Shown here one piece after another: positions 25,149 through 34,452 of a stretch of 64,000 bases of DNA. Position 1 is the stretch's first letter; each line of letters begins with the position of its first letter. A program made the translations under genes and the position numbers. Under the pieces are notes generated by a model. It was not told where the DNA came from. It did no database searches and saw nothing but the letters and a program-made list of their open reading frames with translations. The DNA is taken from contig JBJMJY010000072.1 of assembly GCA_045806105.1 (NCBI GenBank), forward strand, positions 1 through 64,000. The letters are read 5' to 3'. This DNA is from AC-32 sp045806105. Its GTDB lineage: Bacteria; Actinomycetota; Thermoleophilia; Gaiellales; Gaiellaceae.

Positions 25149-25160
25149 GCAGCTCAGCGC
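25142..25160. terminator. Palindrome across two convergent stop codons
   Basis: GCGCTGAGC and GCTCAGCGC are perfect 9-base arms around a single A. The stop of the hydrolase gene (25146-25148) and that of treY (25154-25156, minus strand) both lie inside. A real hairpin would open a few central pairs. It may act as a shared terminator, though no T-run follows on either side. Confidence 0.45.
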
Positions 25161-27001
25161 TCGTACAGGCCGGGAACGACCTCGCGCCAGGGCGTGCCCG
25201 CTTCGACGTCGACACCCGGGCGCACCGGCACGGCGACGAGCACGTCGCCTGCGCGCGCGAAGGCGCACAGGCCGTCGCCTTCGACCGGCTCGTACGAGCC
25301 TGTGAAGGCCTCCGGACGGCGCGCGCGGAGCGAGAGCGCCTGCTGCGTGAGGCGCAGCTTCGGGTCGTCTGCCGTGCCGAGCAGGCGCCGGCGCAGCTCC
25401 CAGGCGACGCGCCGGCGGTTGTCGGGATCGACCAGCGCGAGCGTCTCGAGCTCATCGCCCTGGTAGAGGTCAGGAATGCCCGGGCTCGTGAGCTTCAGCA
25501 GCGTCTGGCCGAGCGAGATCTGCTGCCCGAGCGGCCGCAGCCGCTCGACGAACTGCTCCACCTCGCGGCTCTCGAGCAGCCGCCGCCCGTACTCCTGCAC
25601 CCGCCGCTCGGCAGCCTCGTTCGGCTCGGTCCAGCCGGAGGAGCGCTTGCCCTCGCGCAGCGCCTTCTCCACGTACCCATCGAGCCGCACCGCCTCGAGC
25701 GGCCATGCGCCGACGACCGTCTGCAGGACGTGGTACTCGTCCTCGCCCTCGACCGCGAGCGACCGCACGAGCTCCGCCCATTCGTCCGGGATCCACGTCA
25801 GCGCCGCGAGGCGCGCTCGCACGTCGCCCGAGCGCTTCGTGTCGTGCGTGAAGGTCGTGAGCAATGCGTTCGGCCGGCGGGCTGCCTGCGTCGCGTGGAG
25901 CTCCTCGACCGAGCGGCCGAAGCGCCCGGGGTCGCCGCCCACCTCGTTCAGCGCCAGCAGCCGGTTGTAGCGGTAGAAGGCGGTGTCCTCGACGCCCTTG
26001 GCCATCACCGCGCCGGTCGTCTGCTGGAAGCGCGTCACGAACTCCTCGTGGCCGGGCTCGTCCAGCAGCAGGACGCGCGCCAGCCGCTCCGACACCTCCG
26101 CCCGCTCCACCTCCGCGCGGTCGGCGGCCTCCACCCGCCCATGCTCGGGCTCGACGTAGGTGCGGTAGAACTGGAACGACGCCAGCGCCTCCTCGAGCCC
26201 GGGCTCGTCGAGCAGCGCGCGCAGCCGCTCGACCTCAGGCCGGAAGTCCGTCCCCACCAGCTCGAGCTTCGCCTCGTGCGCCACCGCGGCGAACGAGCGC
26301 GTCTCGCCCGACACCTCGCGGTAGAGCGTCGTGAACGCCTCCTCGGCGGCCGGGTCGACGAAGAGGCCGAGCACGTCGTTCAGGAACTCGTAGCCGGTCG
26401 TTCCTGCGATCGGCCAGTCGCGCAGCTCCTCGCCGGGCCCGAGGATCTTCTCGACCCAGACGTGCTCGAGCCCGCGCTCACGCAGCCGTTCGAGGTACTT
26501 GCGTGGGTTCGCGAGCCCGTCGGGGTGGTCGACGCGGACGCCGTCGATCAGTCCCTCGCCCGCGAGTTGGAGCACCTTGCGGTGCGTGACCTCGAAGACC
26601 TCGGGGTCCTCGACGCGCACGCCCGCGAGGTCGTCGATGGTGAAGAAGCGCCGGTGCCGGCCGCTCTCGGGGTCGACGTCGAAGAAGCGGCGCCGCAGCT
26701 CCTCGTCCGCCCAGAACGGGTTGGCCTGGTCGGCCGCCATGTGGTTCGGGACGATGTCGAGCACCACCCCCGGCGCCTCGCGGCAAAGGGCGCGCAACTG
26801 CTCGTCGCCGCCGAGGTGCTCCGACACACGGGTTGGATCGACGACGTCGTAGCCATGGGTCGAGCCCAGCCGCGCCTGCAGCACCGGCGAGAGGTACACG
26901 TGGCTGATACCGAGCTCGCGCAGGTATGGCATCAGCCGGCGGGCACCGGCGAAATCGAGCTCCGGCCCGAGCTGCAGCCGGTAGAGCGCGCGGAAACTCA
27001 C
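25154..27001 (-). CDS. treY: Malto-oligosyltrehalose synthase
   Basis: A 615-residue GH13 enzyme that converts the reducing end of maltodextrins to a trehalosyl unit by intramolecular transglycosylation. Signatures: FRALYRLQLGPELDF (N-terminus), GISHVYLSPVLQARLGSTHGYDVVDP, LDIVPNHMA, DGVRVDHPDGLANP (nucleophile Asp), HVWVEKILGPGEEL (Glu) and AGTTGYEFLNDV, all TreY hallmarks. It is shorter than most TreY proteins (700-800), apparently through loop loss. GTG 27001 overlaps the GlgX stop (GTGA). Works with TreZ on the same glucan chains. Confidence 0.95.
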   Translation of the reverse strand: MSFRALYRLQLGPELDFAGARRLMPYLRELGISHVYLSPVLQARLGSTHGYDVVDPTRVSEHLGGDEQLRALCREAPGVVLDIVPNHMAADQANPFWADEELRRRFFDVDPESGRHRRFFTIDDLAGVRVEDPEVFEVTHRKVLQLAGEGLIDGVRVDHPDGLANPRKYLERLRERGLEHVWVEKILGPGEELRDWPIAGTTGYEFLNDVLGLFVDPAAEEAFTTLYREVSGETRSFAAVAHEAKLELVGTDFRPEVERLRALLDEPGLEEALASFQFYRTYVEPEHGRVEAADRAEVERAEVSERLARVLLLDEPGHEEFVTRFQQTTGAVMAKGVEDTAFYRYNRLLALNEVGGDPGRFGRSVEELHATQAARRPNALLTTFTHDTKRSGDVRARLAALTWIPDEWAELVRSLAVEGEDEYHVLQTVVGAWPLEAVRLDGYVEKALREGKRSSGWTEPNEAAERRVQEYGRRLLESREVEQFVERLRPLGQQISLGQTLLKLTSPGIPDLYQGDELETLALVDPDNRRRVAWELRRRLLGTADDPKLRLTQQALSLRARRPEAFTGSYEPVEGDGLCAFARAGDVLVAVPVRPGVDVEAGTPWREVVPGLYER

Positions 27002-29118
27002 CAACCGCGGCGCAGGACGACGAGCGAGCGCGACTCGACCTCGACGGGCTGGCGCGCCGCATAGGAGCGCTCGTCCGCGTGAGGCTCCGCGGTCGAGAGC
27101 TCGAGCTTCCAGCGCGCGCCGAAGCGCCGTGCCGGGAGCTGGAACACCACAGGCTCGTAGTGCGCGTTGAAGAACAGCAGGAACGACTCGTCGCCGATCG
27201 GCTCGCCGCGCGTGGTCGTCTCGTGCAGCTCATCGCCGTTGAGGAACATCCCGAGCGTCCGCAGCTCCCCGTTCTCCCAGTCGCGCCGCGTCATGCGGCG
27301 GCCGTCCGCCCGGAACCACCAGACGTCGGGCAGTCCGGAGCCGGTCACGCTCGTGCCCTGCAGGAAGAAGCGCCGCCGGAAGGCGGGGTGGTGCCGGCGC
27401 ATGAAGATCAGCCGCCGGGTGAAGTCGAGCAGCTCGCGCTGGTCGTCGTCGAGCTCCCAGTCGAACCAGGAGAGCTCGTTGTCCTGGCACCAGGCGTTGT
27501 TGTTGCCCTGCTGCGTGCGTGAGAGCTCGTCGCCGCCGAGCAGCATCGGGACCCCCTGCGACAGGAGCATCGTCGCCAGGAAGTTGCGCTGCTGGCGGTG
27601 CCGCAGGGCCAGCACCTCCGGATCGTCGGTCTCGCCCTCGACGCCGCAGTTCCAGGAGCGGTTGTCGTCGGTCCCGTCGTGGTTGTCCTCGAGGTTGGCC
27701 TCGTTGTGCTTCTCGTTGTACGAGACGAGATCGCGCAGCGTGAAGCCGTCGTGGGCGGTGACGAAGTTGATCGACGCGACCGGGCGTCTACCGTCATGGG
27801 CGTAGAGGTCGCTCGAACCGGTGAGGCGGGCGGCGAACTCGCCGACGCCGTTCGTGGCGCCCCGCCAGAAGTCGCGCACGCTGTCGCGGTAGAGGCCGTT
27901 CCACTCCGTCCAGAGCACCGGGAAGTTGCCGACCTGGTAGCCGCCGGGCCCGACGTCCCACGGCTCCGCGATCAGCTTCACCTGCGAGAGCACCGGGTCC
28001 TGGTGGATGACGTCGAAGAACGCCGCGAGCCGGTTCACGTCCCAGAACTCGCGCGCGAGCGCCGCCGCCAGGTCGAAGCGGAAGCCGTCCACGTGGCACT
28101 CCGTCGCCCAGTAGCGGAGCGAGTCCATGATCAGGCGCAGCACGCTCGGGTGCACGGGGTTGAGCGAGTTCCCGGTACCCGTGAAATCGAGGTAGTGGCG
28201 CGGGTCGTCGGGTGAGAGCCGGTAGTACGAGGCGTTGTCGACGCCCCTGAAGGCGAGCATCGGGCCGAGGTGGTTGCCCTCGGCGGTGTGGTTGTAGACG
28301 ACGTCGAGGATCACCTCGATGCCTGCGCGGTGGAGGGCCTTGACCATTCCCTTGAACTCCAGTACCTGCTCGCCGCCGTTGCCGCCGGCCGCGTAGAGCG
28401 CGTGCGGCGCGAGGAACCCGATCGAGCTGTAGCCCCAGTAGTTCGACAGCCCGCGCTCGGGCAGGAAGCTCTCGTCGGCGATGTGGTGCACCGGCAGCAG
28501 CTCGACCGCGGTCACGCCGAGCGAGCGCAGGTGCTCGATCGCCTCGTCGCTCGCGAGGCCGGCGTAGGTGCCGCGCAGCTCCTCGCGCACCCGTGGAAGC
28601 CGCTTCGTGAACCCCTTGACGTGGACCTCGTAGATGACGGTCGAGCTCCAGGGCGTGTTCGGCAGCGTGTCACCCTCCCAGTCGAAGAACGGGTCGACCA
28701 CGACGCACTTGGGGATGGCGGCCGCGTCGTCCTGGCCGTCGGCGCGCAGGTCAGCGTCGTCGCTGCCGTCCATCACATACGGGAAGACCTGCGCGGCCGA
28801 CCAGTCGACGGCTCCTTCGACGGCCTTTGCGTACGGGTCGATCAGGAGCTTGGCGGCGTTGAAGCGGTGACCCTCCTCAGGCCGGTAGTGGCCGTGGACG
28901 CGGTAGGCGTAGCGCTGGCCGGGGCCGACGCCGGGGAGGAAGCCGTGCCAGTTGAAGGCGTTGCGCTCGATCAGCGGCACGCGCTCCTCGCCGTCGCGGT
29001 CGTCGAAGAGGCAGAGCTCGACGCGATCCGCGTGCTCGCTGAAGAGCGAGAAGTTCGTCCCTTCGCCGTCCCAGGTCGCGCCGAGGGGAAACGGCGCGCC
29101 CGGCCAGACCTGCCTCAC
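26998..29118 (-). CDS. glgX: Glycogen debranching enzyme
   Basis: A 706-residue GH13/isoamylase-type enzyme that hydrolyses alpha-1,6 branch points in glycogen. An N-terminal CBM48-like domain (PGAPFPLGATWDGEGTNFSLFSE) is followed by the barrel: VILDVVYNHTAEG, DGFRFDLAAALARE (nucleophile), LIAEPWDVGPGGYQVGNFP (acid), FVTAHDGFTLRDLVSYN. The GlgX-type EGETDDPEVLALR and GDELSRTQQGNNNAWCQDNE are also present. GTG 29118 overlaps the treZ stop. Confidence 0.95.
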   Translation of the reverse strand: MRQVWPGAPFPLGATWDGEGTNFSLFSEHADRVELCLFDDRDGEERVPLIERNAFNWHGFLPGVGPGQRYAYRVHGHYRPEEGHRFNAAKLLIDPYAKAVEGAVDWSAAQVFPYVMDGSDDADLRADGQDDAAAIPKCVVVDPFFDWEGDTLPNTPWSSTVIYEVHVKGFTKRLPRVREELRGTYAGLASDEAIEHLRSLGVTAVELLPVHHIADESFLPERGLSNYWGYSSIGFLAPHALYAAGGNGGEQVLEFKGMVKALHRAGIEVILDVVYNHTAEGNHLGPMLAFRGVDNASYYRLSPDDPRHYLDFTGTGNSLNPVHPSVLRLIMDSLRYWATECHVDGFRFDLAAALAREFWDVNRLAAFFDVIHQDPVLSQVKLIAEPWDVGPGGYQVGNFPVLWTEWNGLYRDSVRDFWRGATNGVGEFAARLTGSSDLYAHDGRRPVASINFVTAHDGFTLRDLVSYNEKHNEANLEDNHDGTDDNRSWNCGVEGETDDPEVLALRHRQQRNFLATMLLSQGVPMLLGGDELSRTQQGNNNAWCQDNELSWFDWELDDDQRELLDFTRRLIFMRRHHPAFRRRFFLQGTSVTGSGLPDVWWFRADGRRMTRRDWENGELRTLGMFLNGDELHETTTRGEPIGDESFLLFFNAHYEPVVFQLPARRFGARWKLELSTAEPHADERSYAARQPVEVESRSLVVLRRGW

Positions 29119-30650
29119 CGGCGGAGCTCGACGGTCGTGTTCGCGAAGTCGGCGTGCAGCTCGACGCGGCCGCGCCGGGCCGTGAGCGTCCGCGCCTGCT
29201 CGTCGACCTCGACCTCGACCTTCCGCGGCAGCTCGCGGCGCAGGGCGAGCAGCTCCCGGTGGAAGGCCCGCAGCTCCTCGTCGGCGGTCGAGCGGTCGAG
29301 CTTCGAGCGCTCGAAGGTCGCCGGGTCCTGTGGGTCCGGCACGTCCCCGGAGAAGGCCGTGAACCGCTCGAATTCGTGCTTGCGGCCCTCGCGCGTCGCC
29401 TCCGCGACCGCCGGGTCGTCGTGGTCGGTGAAGAACTGGAACGGCCGTTCCTCGCCGTACTCCTGGCCCATGAAGAGCAGCGGGGTCTGCGGCGCGAACA
29501 GCGCGCAGGCAGTGGCAACGCGAAGCTGCTCGCGCCGCAGCCGGCCGCCGAGCGCTCGGTTGCCGACCTGGTCGTGGTTCTGCGCGTAGACGACGATCCG
29601 CTCCGCCGGCGCCCGCCCGTACTCCGCTGCGAGCCCGCGCAGCGAGCCAAACGGCTCGTAGTAGCCGTCGTGCTCGTCCGTGAGGAGCACGTGCAGCTCG
29701 TGGTGGAAGCGGTCGAGCCACTGCGCGTCGTGGCCCCACTCCTCGATCGGCCGGAGGTCGTCGACCCCCATCTCCGAGATCGCGAGCGCGTGCGGGCTCT
29801 CCTCGCGGACGCGGTCGGCGAGCTCGGCGAGGACGTGGCGCGGCGAGTCGTCGAAGACTGCGCCGACCGCATCGAGGCGAAGCCCGTCGACGTGATAGTC
29901 GCGCACCCACATGCACGCGTTCTGGATCGCCCACTCGCGAACCCCGCGCTGCGAGTAGTCGATCCCGTCGCCCCAGACGGTCTCGTGTCGGTCGGTCAGG
30001 TACGGGCCGAACGCGGCGATCGCCTCTGAGCCGGGCCCGAGATGGTTGTAGACGACGTCGAGGATCACGCCCAACCCGGCGCCGTGCGCGGCGTCAACGA
30101 GGCGCGCCAGGCCTTCGGGCCCGCCGTAGGCCGGATGCGGCGCATAGGCGTAGACGCCGTCGTAGCCCCAGCCGCGGTTGCCGGGGAAGGTCGCGACCGG
30201 CATCAGCTCGATCGCGGTCACGCCGAGCTCGCGTAGCTCCCCCAGGTGCGGGATCACGCCTTCGAACGTGCCCGCGTCGCTGAAGGTGCCGACGTGCAGC
30301 TCGTAGACGACGAGCTCGTCGAGCACGACGCCGTGCCAGTCGTCGTCGCCCCATTCGAACGCGCTCGTATCGACCACGCGCGAGGGGCCGTGGACGCCCT
30401 CGGGCTGGAAGCGCGAGCACGGGTCAGGCCGGGCAGCGCCGTCAACGACGAACGCGTAGTCGTCTCCGGCGGCGGCCGCGAGCTCCGCCCCGAAGAACCC
30501 GTCACCTGCAGGCGCGAGCTCGTGGACGCGGCCGCGCAAGCGGACGCCGACGGATTCCTTCGCGGGCGCCCACACGCTGAAGCGGACGGTGTCCGGGCCG
30601 AGCGGCGATGCGCCCGGTGCTGCGCAGGCCGTGGTTTCCGGCTGTGGCAC
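29115..30650 (-). CDS. treZ: Malto-oligosyltrehalose trehalohydrolase
   Basis: A 511-residue GH13 enzyme that cuts trehalose from the trehalosyl end made by TreY. The CBM48-like domain is short (RFSVWAPAKESVGVRLRG). In the barrel: VVYELHVGTFSDAGTFEGVIPHL, LDVVYNHLGPG, HVDGLRLDAVGAVFDDSPRHVL (catalytic Asp), LAISEMGVDDLRP (Glu) and VYAQNHDQVGNRALGGRL. GTG 30650 is preceded by out-of-character sequence, so it is the best start. A 110-base gap separates it from glgB. Confidence 0.94.
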   Translation of the reverse strand: MPQPETTACAAPGASPLGPDTVRFSVWAPAKESVGVRLRGRVHELAPAGDGFFGAELAAAAGDDYAFVVDGAARPDPCSRFQPEGVHGPSRVVDTSAFEWGDDDWHGVVLDELVVYELHVGTFSDAGTFEGVIPHLGELRELGVTAIELMPVATFPGNRGWGYDGVYAYAPHPAYGGPEGLARLVDAAHGAGLGVILDVVYNHLGPGSEAIAAFGPYLTDRHETVWGDGIDYSQRGVREWAIQNACMWVRDYHVDGLRLDAVGAVFDDSPRHVLAELADRVREESPHALAISEMGVDDLRPIEEWGHDAQWLDRFHHELHVLLTDEHDGYYEPFGSLRGLAAEYGRAPAERIVVYAQNHDQVGNRALGGRLRREQLRVATACALFAPQTPLLFMGQEYGEERPFQFFTDHDDPAVAEATREGRKHEFERFTAFSGDVPDPQDPATFERSKLDRSTADEELRAFHRELLALRRELPRKVEVEVDEQARTLTARRGRVELHADFANTTVELRR

Positions 30651-30760
30651 GGGCCGGAGGGTACCCGCGCAACCACGGTGTGACACTGGCCCGACGACCG
30701 GTTGACGCTCCCGCCGTCGCTCCCTCAGCCGAGCGGCGCCGCGGACTCTCCGCGGCCCCG

Positions 30761-32935
30761 CTACGTCTCCGGCACGAGCCAGACCACGCCCAGCGGCGGC
30801 AGGCGGAGCTCGGCCGACTGCGGCTGCTCGTGCCACGCCGGCCCGCTGGCCGCGATCCCGCCGAGGTTCCCGACGTCGGAGCCACCGTAGAAGGTCGAGT
30901 CGGTGTTCAGCAGCTCGCGCCAGCGCCCCCCGCGCGGCAGCCCGAGGCGGTAGCCCTCCCGCGGCACCGGCGAGAGGTTGCAGACGCACACGAGCGGCCG
31001 CCCCTTCCCCCCGGGAAGCCGCGCGAAGGCGAGGACGTTCGCGTCGGCGTCGTTCGGCTCCAGCCAGCGGAAGCCCGCCGGCTCGAAGTCGAGCTCCCAC
31101 AGCGCCGGCTCCTCGCGGTAGATCCGGTTCAGGTCGCGCACGAGCGACTGCACCCCCGCATGCTCCGCGTCCTCCAGCAGGTGCCAGTCGAGCGAGCGCG
31201 CATGGTTCCACTCGTCGCTCTGGGCCAGCTCGCCGCCCATGAAGAGCAGCTTCTTGCCGGGGTGCGCCCACATGTACGCGTAGAGCGCGCGCAGGTTGGC
31301 GAACTGCTGCCAGCGGTCGCCGGGCATCTTGGAGAGCAGCGAGCGCTTCCCGTGCACGACCTCGTCGTGGGAGAGCGGGAGGATGAAGTTCTCCGAGAAG
31401 GCGTACATCAGACTGAAGGTCAGCTGGTGGTGGTGGAAGCGCCGGTGCACGGGCTCGCGCTGGAAGTAGTCCAGCGTGTCGTGCATCCAACCCATGTTCC
31501 ACTTGAAGCCGAAGCCGAGGCCGCCGAGATAGGTCGGCCGCGAGACCCCCGGCCACGCCGTCGACTCCTCCGCCGCGCTGATCATCCCAGGCTCGCGCTC
31601 GTGGACGACCTCGTTGAAGCGGCGCAGGAGGTCGACCGCGTCGAGGTCCTCGTTGCCGCCGAACCGGTTCGGGATCCATTCGCCGGCCTCGCGCGAGTAG
31701 TCGAGGTAGAGCATCGAGGCGACGGCGTCGACCCGCAGGCCGTCCGCGTGGTACTCGCGCAGCCAGAAGAGCGCGTTCGAGAGCAGGAAGTTGCGTACCT
31801 CGTTGCGGCCGAGGTTGAAGACGAGCGTGCCCCAGTCCGGATGCGCGCCGCGGCGCGGGTCGGCGTGCTCGTACAGAGGGGTGCCGTCGAACTGCGCGAG
31901 CGCCCATTCGTCGCGCGGGAAATGCGCCGGCACCCAGTCGAGGATCACGCCGAGGCCGTGCTCGTGGAAGCGCTCGACGAACGCACGCAGGTCGTCGGGC
32001 TCGCCGAGGCGCGGGCTGGGCGCGAAGTAGCCGGTCACCTGGTAGCCCCACGAGCCCGGGAACGGGTGGTGCATCACCGGCAGGAGCTCGACGTGGGTGA
32101 AGCCGAGGTCGGTCGCGTAGTCGGCGAGCTCGTCCGCGAGCTCGAGGTAGCTCAGCGCGCGGTTGTCCTCGAGCGGGTTGCGCCGCCAGGACTCGAGGTG
32201 CACCTCGTAGATCGAGACCGGCTCGCGCAGCGGCTCGTGTGCGCGGCGGCGCTCGAGCCACTCGTCGTCGCGCCAGTCGTGCCGCGGGCGGTAGACCCGG
32301 GAGGCGGTCGCCGGCGGCACTTCCGCGGCGAGCGCATACGGGTCGGCCTTCAGCGGCAGCGGCTCGCCTTGCGGGCCCTTCAGCTCGTACTTGTAGCGTT
32401 CGCCCTCGCCGAGCCCCGGGACGAAGAGCTCCCAGATGCCGGTGGCGCCGAGGCTCCGCATCGGGTTCAGACGGCCGTCCCAGCCGTTGAAGTCGCCGAC
32501 GACGCTGACGGCGGTCGCGTTGGGGGCCCAGACGGCGAAGGCGGCGCCGCTCACGCCCCCGGCCTCGCGCAGGTGCGCGCCGAGGCGCTCGTAGATCCGC
32601 TCGTGCCGGCCCTCGCCGGCGAGGTGGAGGTCGAGCTCGCCGAGGGTCGGCGGGAAGGCGTACGGGTCGCGCAACGTGAACGTGTTGCCGTCGGGATAGC
32701 TGACCTCGAGCTCGTAGCTGAGCGGCGCGTCGGCGTCGGGGACGAAGCCTTCGAACAGGCCGGCGGGGTGGCGGAGCTCGAGCTCGACCGGGGGCGCGTT
32801 CTCGGGCCGCGCGACGACGGCCTGCGCCTCCGGCCGCCACGCGCGCACGACGACGCCGCCGTCGTGCGGGTGCGCGCCGAGCAGGTGGTGCGGGTCGGCG
32901 AGCCGCCCGGCGACGAGCTGCTCGACCTCGTTCAC
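30761..32935 (-). CDS. glgB: 1,4-alpha-glucan branching enzyme
   Basis: A 724-residue GH13 enzyme that makes alpha-1,6 branches in alpha-glucan. It has two N-terminal CBM48-like modules (residues 10-100 and about 130-220, FAVWAPNATAVSVVGDFNGWDGR) and the barrel with DGLRVDAVASMLYLDYSR (nucleophile Asp), AAEESTAWPGVS (Glu) and LSHDEVVHGKRSLLSKM. C-terminal domain complete. GTG 32935 starts the conserved leader NEVEQLVAGRLADPHHLLGAHP. In GlgE-type pathways this enzyme branches the chains built by GlgE. Confidence 0.96.
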   Translation of the reverse strand: MNEVEQLVAGRLADPHHLLGAHPHDGGVVVRAWRPEAQAVVARPENAPPVELELRHPAGLFEGFVPDADAPLSYELEVSYPDGNTFTLRDPYAFPPTLGELDLHLAGEGRHERIYERLGAHLREAGGVSGAAFAVWAPNATAVSVVGDFNGWDGRLNPMRSLGATGIWELFVPGLGEGERYKYELKGPQGEPLPLKADPYALAAEVPPATASRVYRPRHDWRDDEWLERRRAHEPLREPVSIYEVHLESWRRNPLEDNRALSYLELADELADYATDLGFTHVELLPVMHHPFPGSWGYQVTGYFAPSPRLGEPDDLRAFVERFHEHGLGVILDWVPAHFPRDEWALAQFDGTPLYEHADPRRGAHPDWGTLVFNLGRNEVRNFLLSNALFWLREYHADGLRVDAVASMLYLDYSREAGEWIPNRFGGNEDLDAVDLLRRFNEVVHEREPGMISAAEESTAWPGVSRPTYLGGLGFGFKWNMGWMHDTLDYFQREPVHRRFHHHQLTFSLMYAFSENFILPLSHDEVVHGKRSLLSKMPGDRWQQFANLRALYAYMWAHPGKKLLFMGGELAQSDEWNHARSLDWHLLEDAEHAGVQSLVRDLNRIYREEPALWELDFEPAGFRWLEPNDADANVLAFARLPGGKGRPLVCVCNLSPVPREGYRLGLPRGGRWRELLNTDSTFYGGSDVGNLGGIAASGPAWHEQPQSAELRLPPLGVVWLVPET

Positions 32936-32948
32936 GCCGCGTCCCTTT

Positions 32949-33006
32949 CCGGCGTGGCCCTTCGAGCCACGCCGGGGGACTGTCCCCTGGCATGGCCGAA
33001 AAGGCC
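32949..33006. promoter_or_regulatory. Three-hairpin intergenic element between mak and glgB
   Basis: In the 115-base gap upstream of glgB lie three adjacent inverted repeats: CCGGCGTGGC/GCCACGCCGG (32949-32958 and 32966-32975, 7-base loop), GGGGAC/GTCCCC (32975-32987) and GGCC/GGCC (32994-33006, GAAAA loop). This is the only real gap inside the seven-gene run. It could be a partial terminator or an mRNA-stability element that sets glgB-treZ-glgX-treY levels apart from glgE-treS-mak. Confidence 0.5.
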
Positions 33007-33050
33007 GCGGCTGAGGTGGAACAAGACTGTGACGAGTTGTCCCCAGGTGC

Positions 33051-34433
33051 TCACGCGGGCTCGTCCAGGAGCTGGAGGATTCCCGCGACCGGGACGCGGA
33101 CCCAGTCGGGCCGGTGGCCGAGCTCGTAGTGCAGCTCGTAGAGCGCCTTCTCGAGCTCGAACAGCCGCAGACGCCGCTCGAGCGACGCGTCACCGGGCAC
33201 GAGCGCCGCGTCGACCTCGGCGAGGTACCCGGCGAGGAACTCCGACCGCACCTGCCCCTCCCACCCCGGCGGCGGCTCGACGCCGCGCTCCAGCGCCGAC
33301 GCGCTCGCGGCGTACGAGAACGAGCGCATCATCCCGGCGACGTCGCGCAAGGGCGAGCGCTTGTGCCTCCGCTCGCGCAACGGTCGTGCGGGCTCGCCCT
33401 CGAAGTCGAGCACGACCCAGTCGTCGGCTTCGGTCCAGAGCACCTGCCCGAGGTGGTAGTCGCCGTGGTGGCGGATCAGCCGCCCCAGCGAGCCGCTCTG
33501 CCCGATCGCCTGCAGCCGGTCGCGCAGCTCGTCCCCGCGCCCCGCGATCGCCTCCAGCGCCGGCTCGTCGGGCAGCGAGTTGAACACCAGCTCGATCTCC
33601 TCGTCGATGCGGGCCACGATGAGCGCCAGCGCCTCCGTGCTCGGCTCCTCGGGGCTGAAGGCCTGGTCGCTCGAGTCCGACGCGAGGACGCTGTGCATCT
33701 CGCCGGTCACCTCGCCGAGCCGCCGCACGAGGCCGACGAACGCGTTCCCGCCGGCCTCCAGGTCGTGCAGCGCCATCGTCCATCCGTCCGCGCGCACCGG
33801 CACGTAGTCCTGCAGGATCGCCAGCGTCGCGTCGAGCGGCTGCCCGACGTGCGCAGCCCAGCCCTGCAGCGAGGCGATCGCCGGAAAGCCGCGCTCGGTG
33901 AGGAAGCGCAGCAGCTCGAGCTCCGGGTTCACGCCCGCCTCCAGCTTGCGGTAGAGCTTCAGCACGAGCTGCTCGTCGAGCACGACCGACGTGTTCGACT
34001 GCTCGCCCCCCATCGGCCGTACGGTGCCCGCGTCGGCCGCGCGCGACGTCCCGTCGACCGTTCCGAACTGCAGCGTTCCACCCTCGTGCTCGAGGCTGTC
34101 CCGCTGGCGCATCAGCCCGACGAGGTCGAGCACGAGCTCCTCGTCGGCGAGCGCGTCGAGCGCCGACCAGCCGTCGACCGACGCGAACCCGCCACCTGCG
34201 CCGCGGCGCAGCCCGACCGGCACGTTGTAGAGGTCGTGGGTGCCGCTCTGGAAGCGCGCTTCGACCACCGCGACCGCGAGGAGCGGCTCACCCTCCTCGC
34301 GCAAGGGGAACGCGTCCACGGCGCGCACCGAAGCGACCTCCTCCGACTTCGAGCCGTACCAGCGTTGGGCCAGCACGAACTCCCGCAGCTCCTCCTCCGG
34401 CAGCCCGAGGACGAGGTCGCGCAGAGCGCTCAC
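33051..34433 (-). CDS. mak: Maltokinase
   Basis: A 460-residue kinase that phosphorylates maltose to maltose 1-phosphate, the donor for GlgE. The family N-terminus is LREFVLAQRWYGSKSEEV, then GGEQSNTSVVLDEQLVLKLYRKLEAG (N-lobe with the Lys), the catalytic loop RHHGDYHLGQVLW, and VLDFEGEPARPLRERR (metal site). GTG 34433. It follows treS closely (19 bases) on the same strand; in many actinobacteria TreS and Mak are a complex or a fusion, here separate. Confidence 0.94.
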   Translation of the reverse strand: MSALRDLVLGLPEEELREFVLAQRWYGSKSEEVASVRAVDAFPLREEGEPLLAVAVVEARFQSGTHDLYNVPVGLRRGAGGGFASVDGWSALDALADEELVLDLVGLMRQRDSLEHEGGTLQFGTVDGTSRAADAGTVRPMGGEQSNTSVVLDEQLVLKLYRKLEAGVNPELELLRFLTERGFPAIASLQGWAAHVGQPLDATLAILQDYVPVRADGWTMALHDLEAGGNAFVGLVRRLGEVTGEMHSVLASDSSDQAFSPEEPSTEALALIVARIDEEIELVFNSLPDEPALEAIAGRGDELRDRLQAIGQSGSLGRLIRHHGDYHLGQVLWTEADDWVVLDFEGEPARPLRERRHKRSPLRDVAGMMRSFSYAASASALERGVEPPPGWEGQVRSEFLAGYLAEVDAALVPGDASLERRLRLFELEKALYELHYELGHRPDWVRVPVAGILQLLDEPA

Positions 34434-34452
34434 TGCGTGCCCACCTGCCGGC

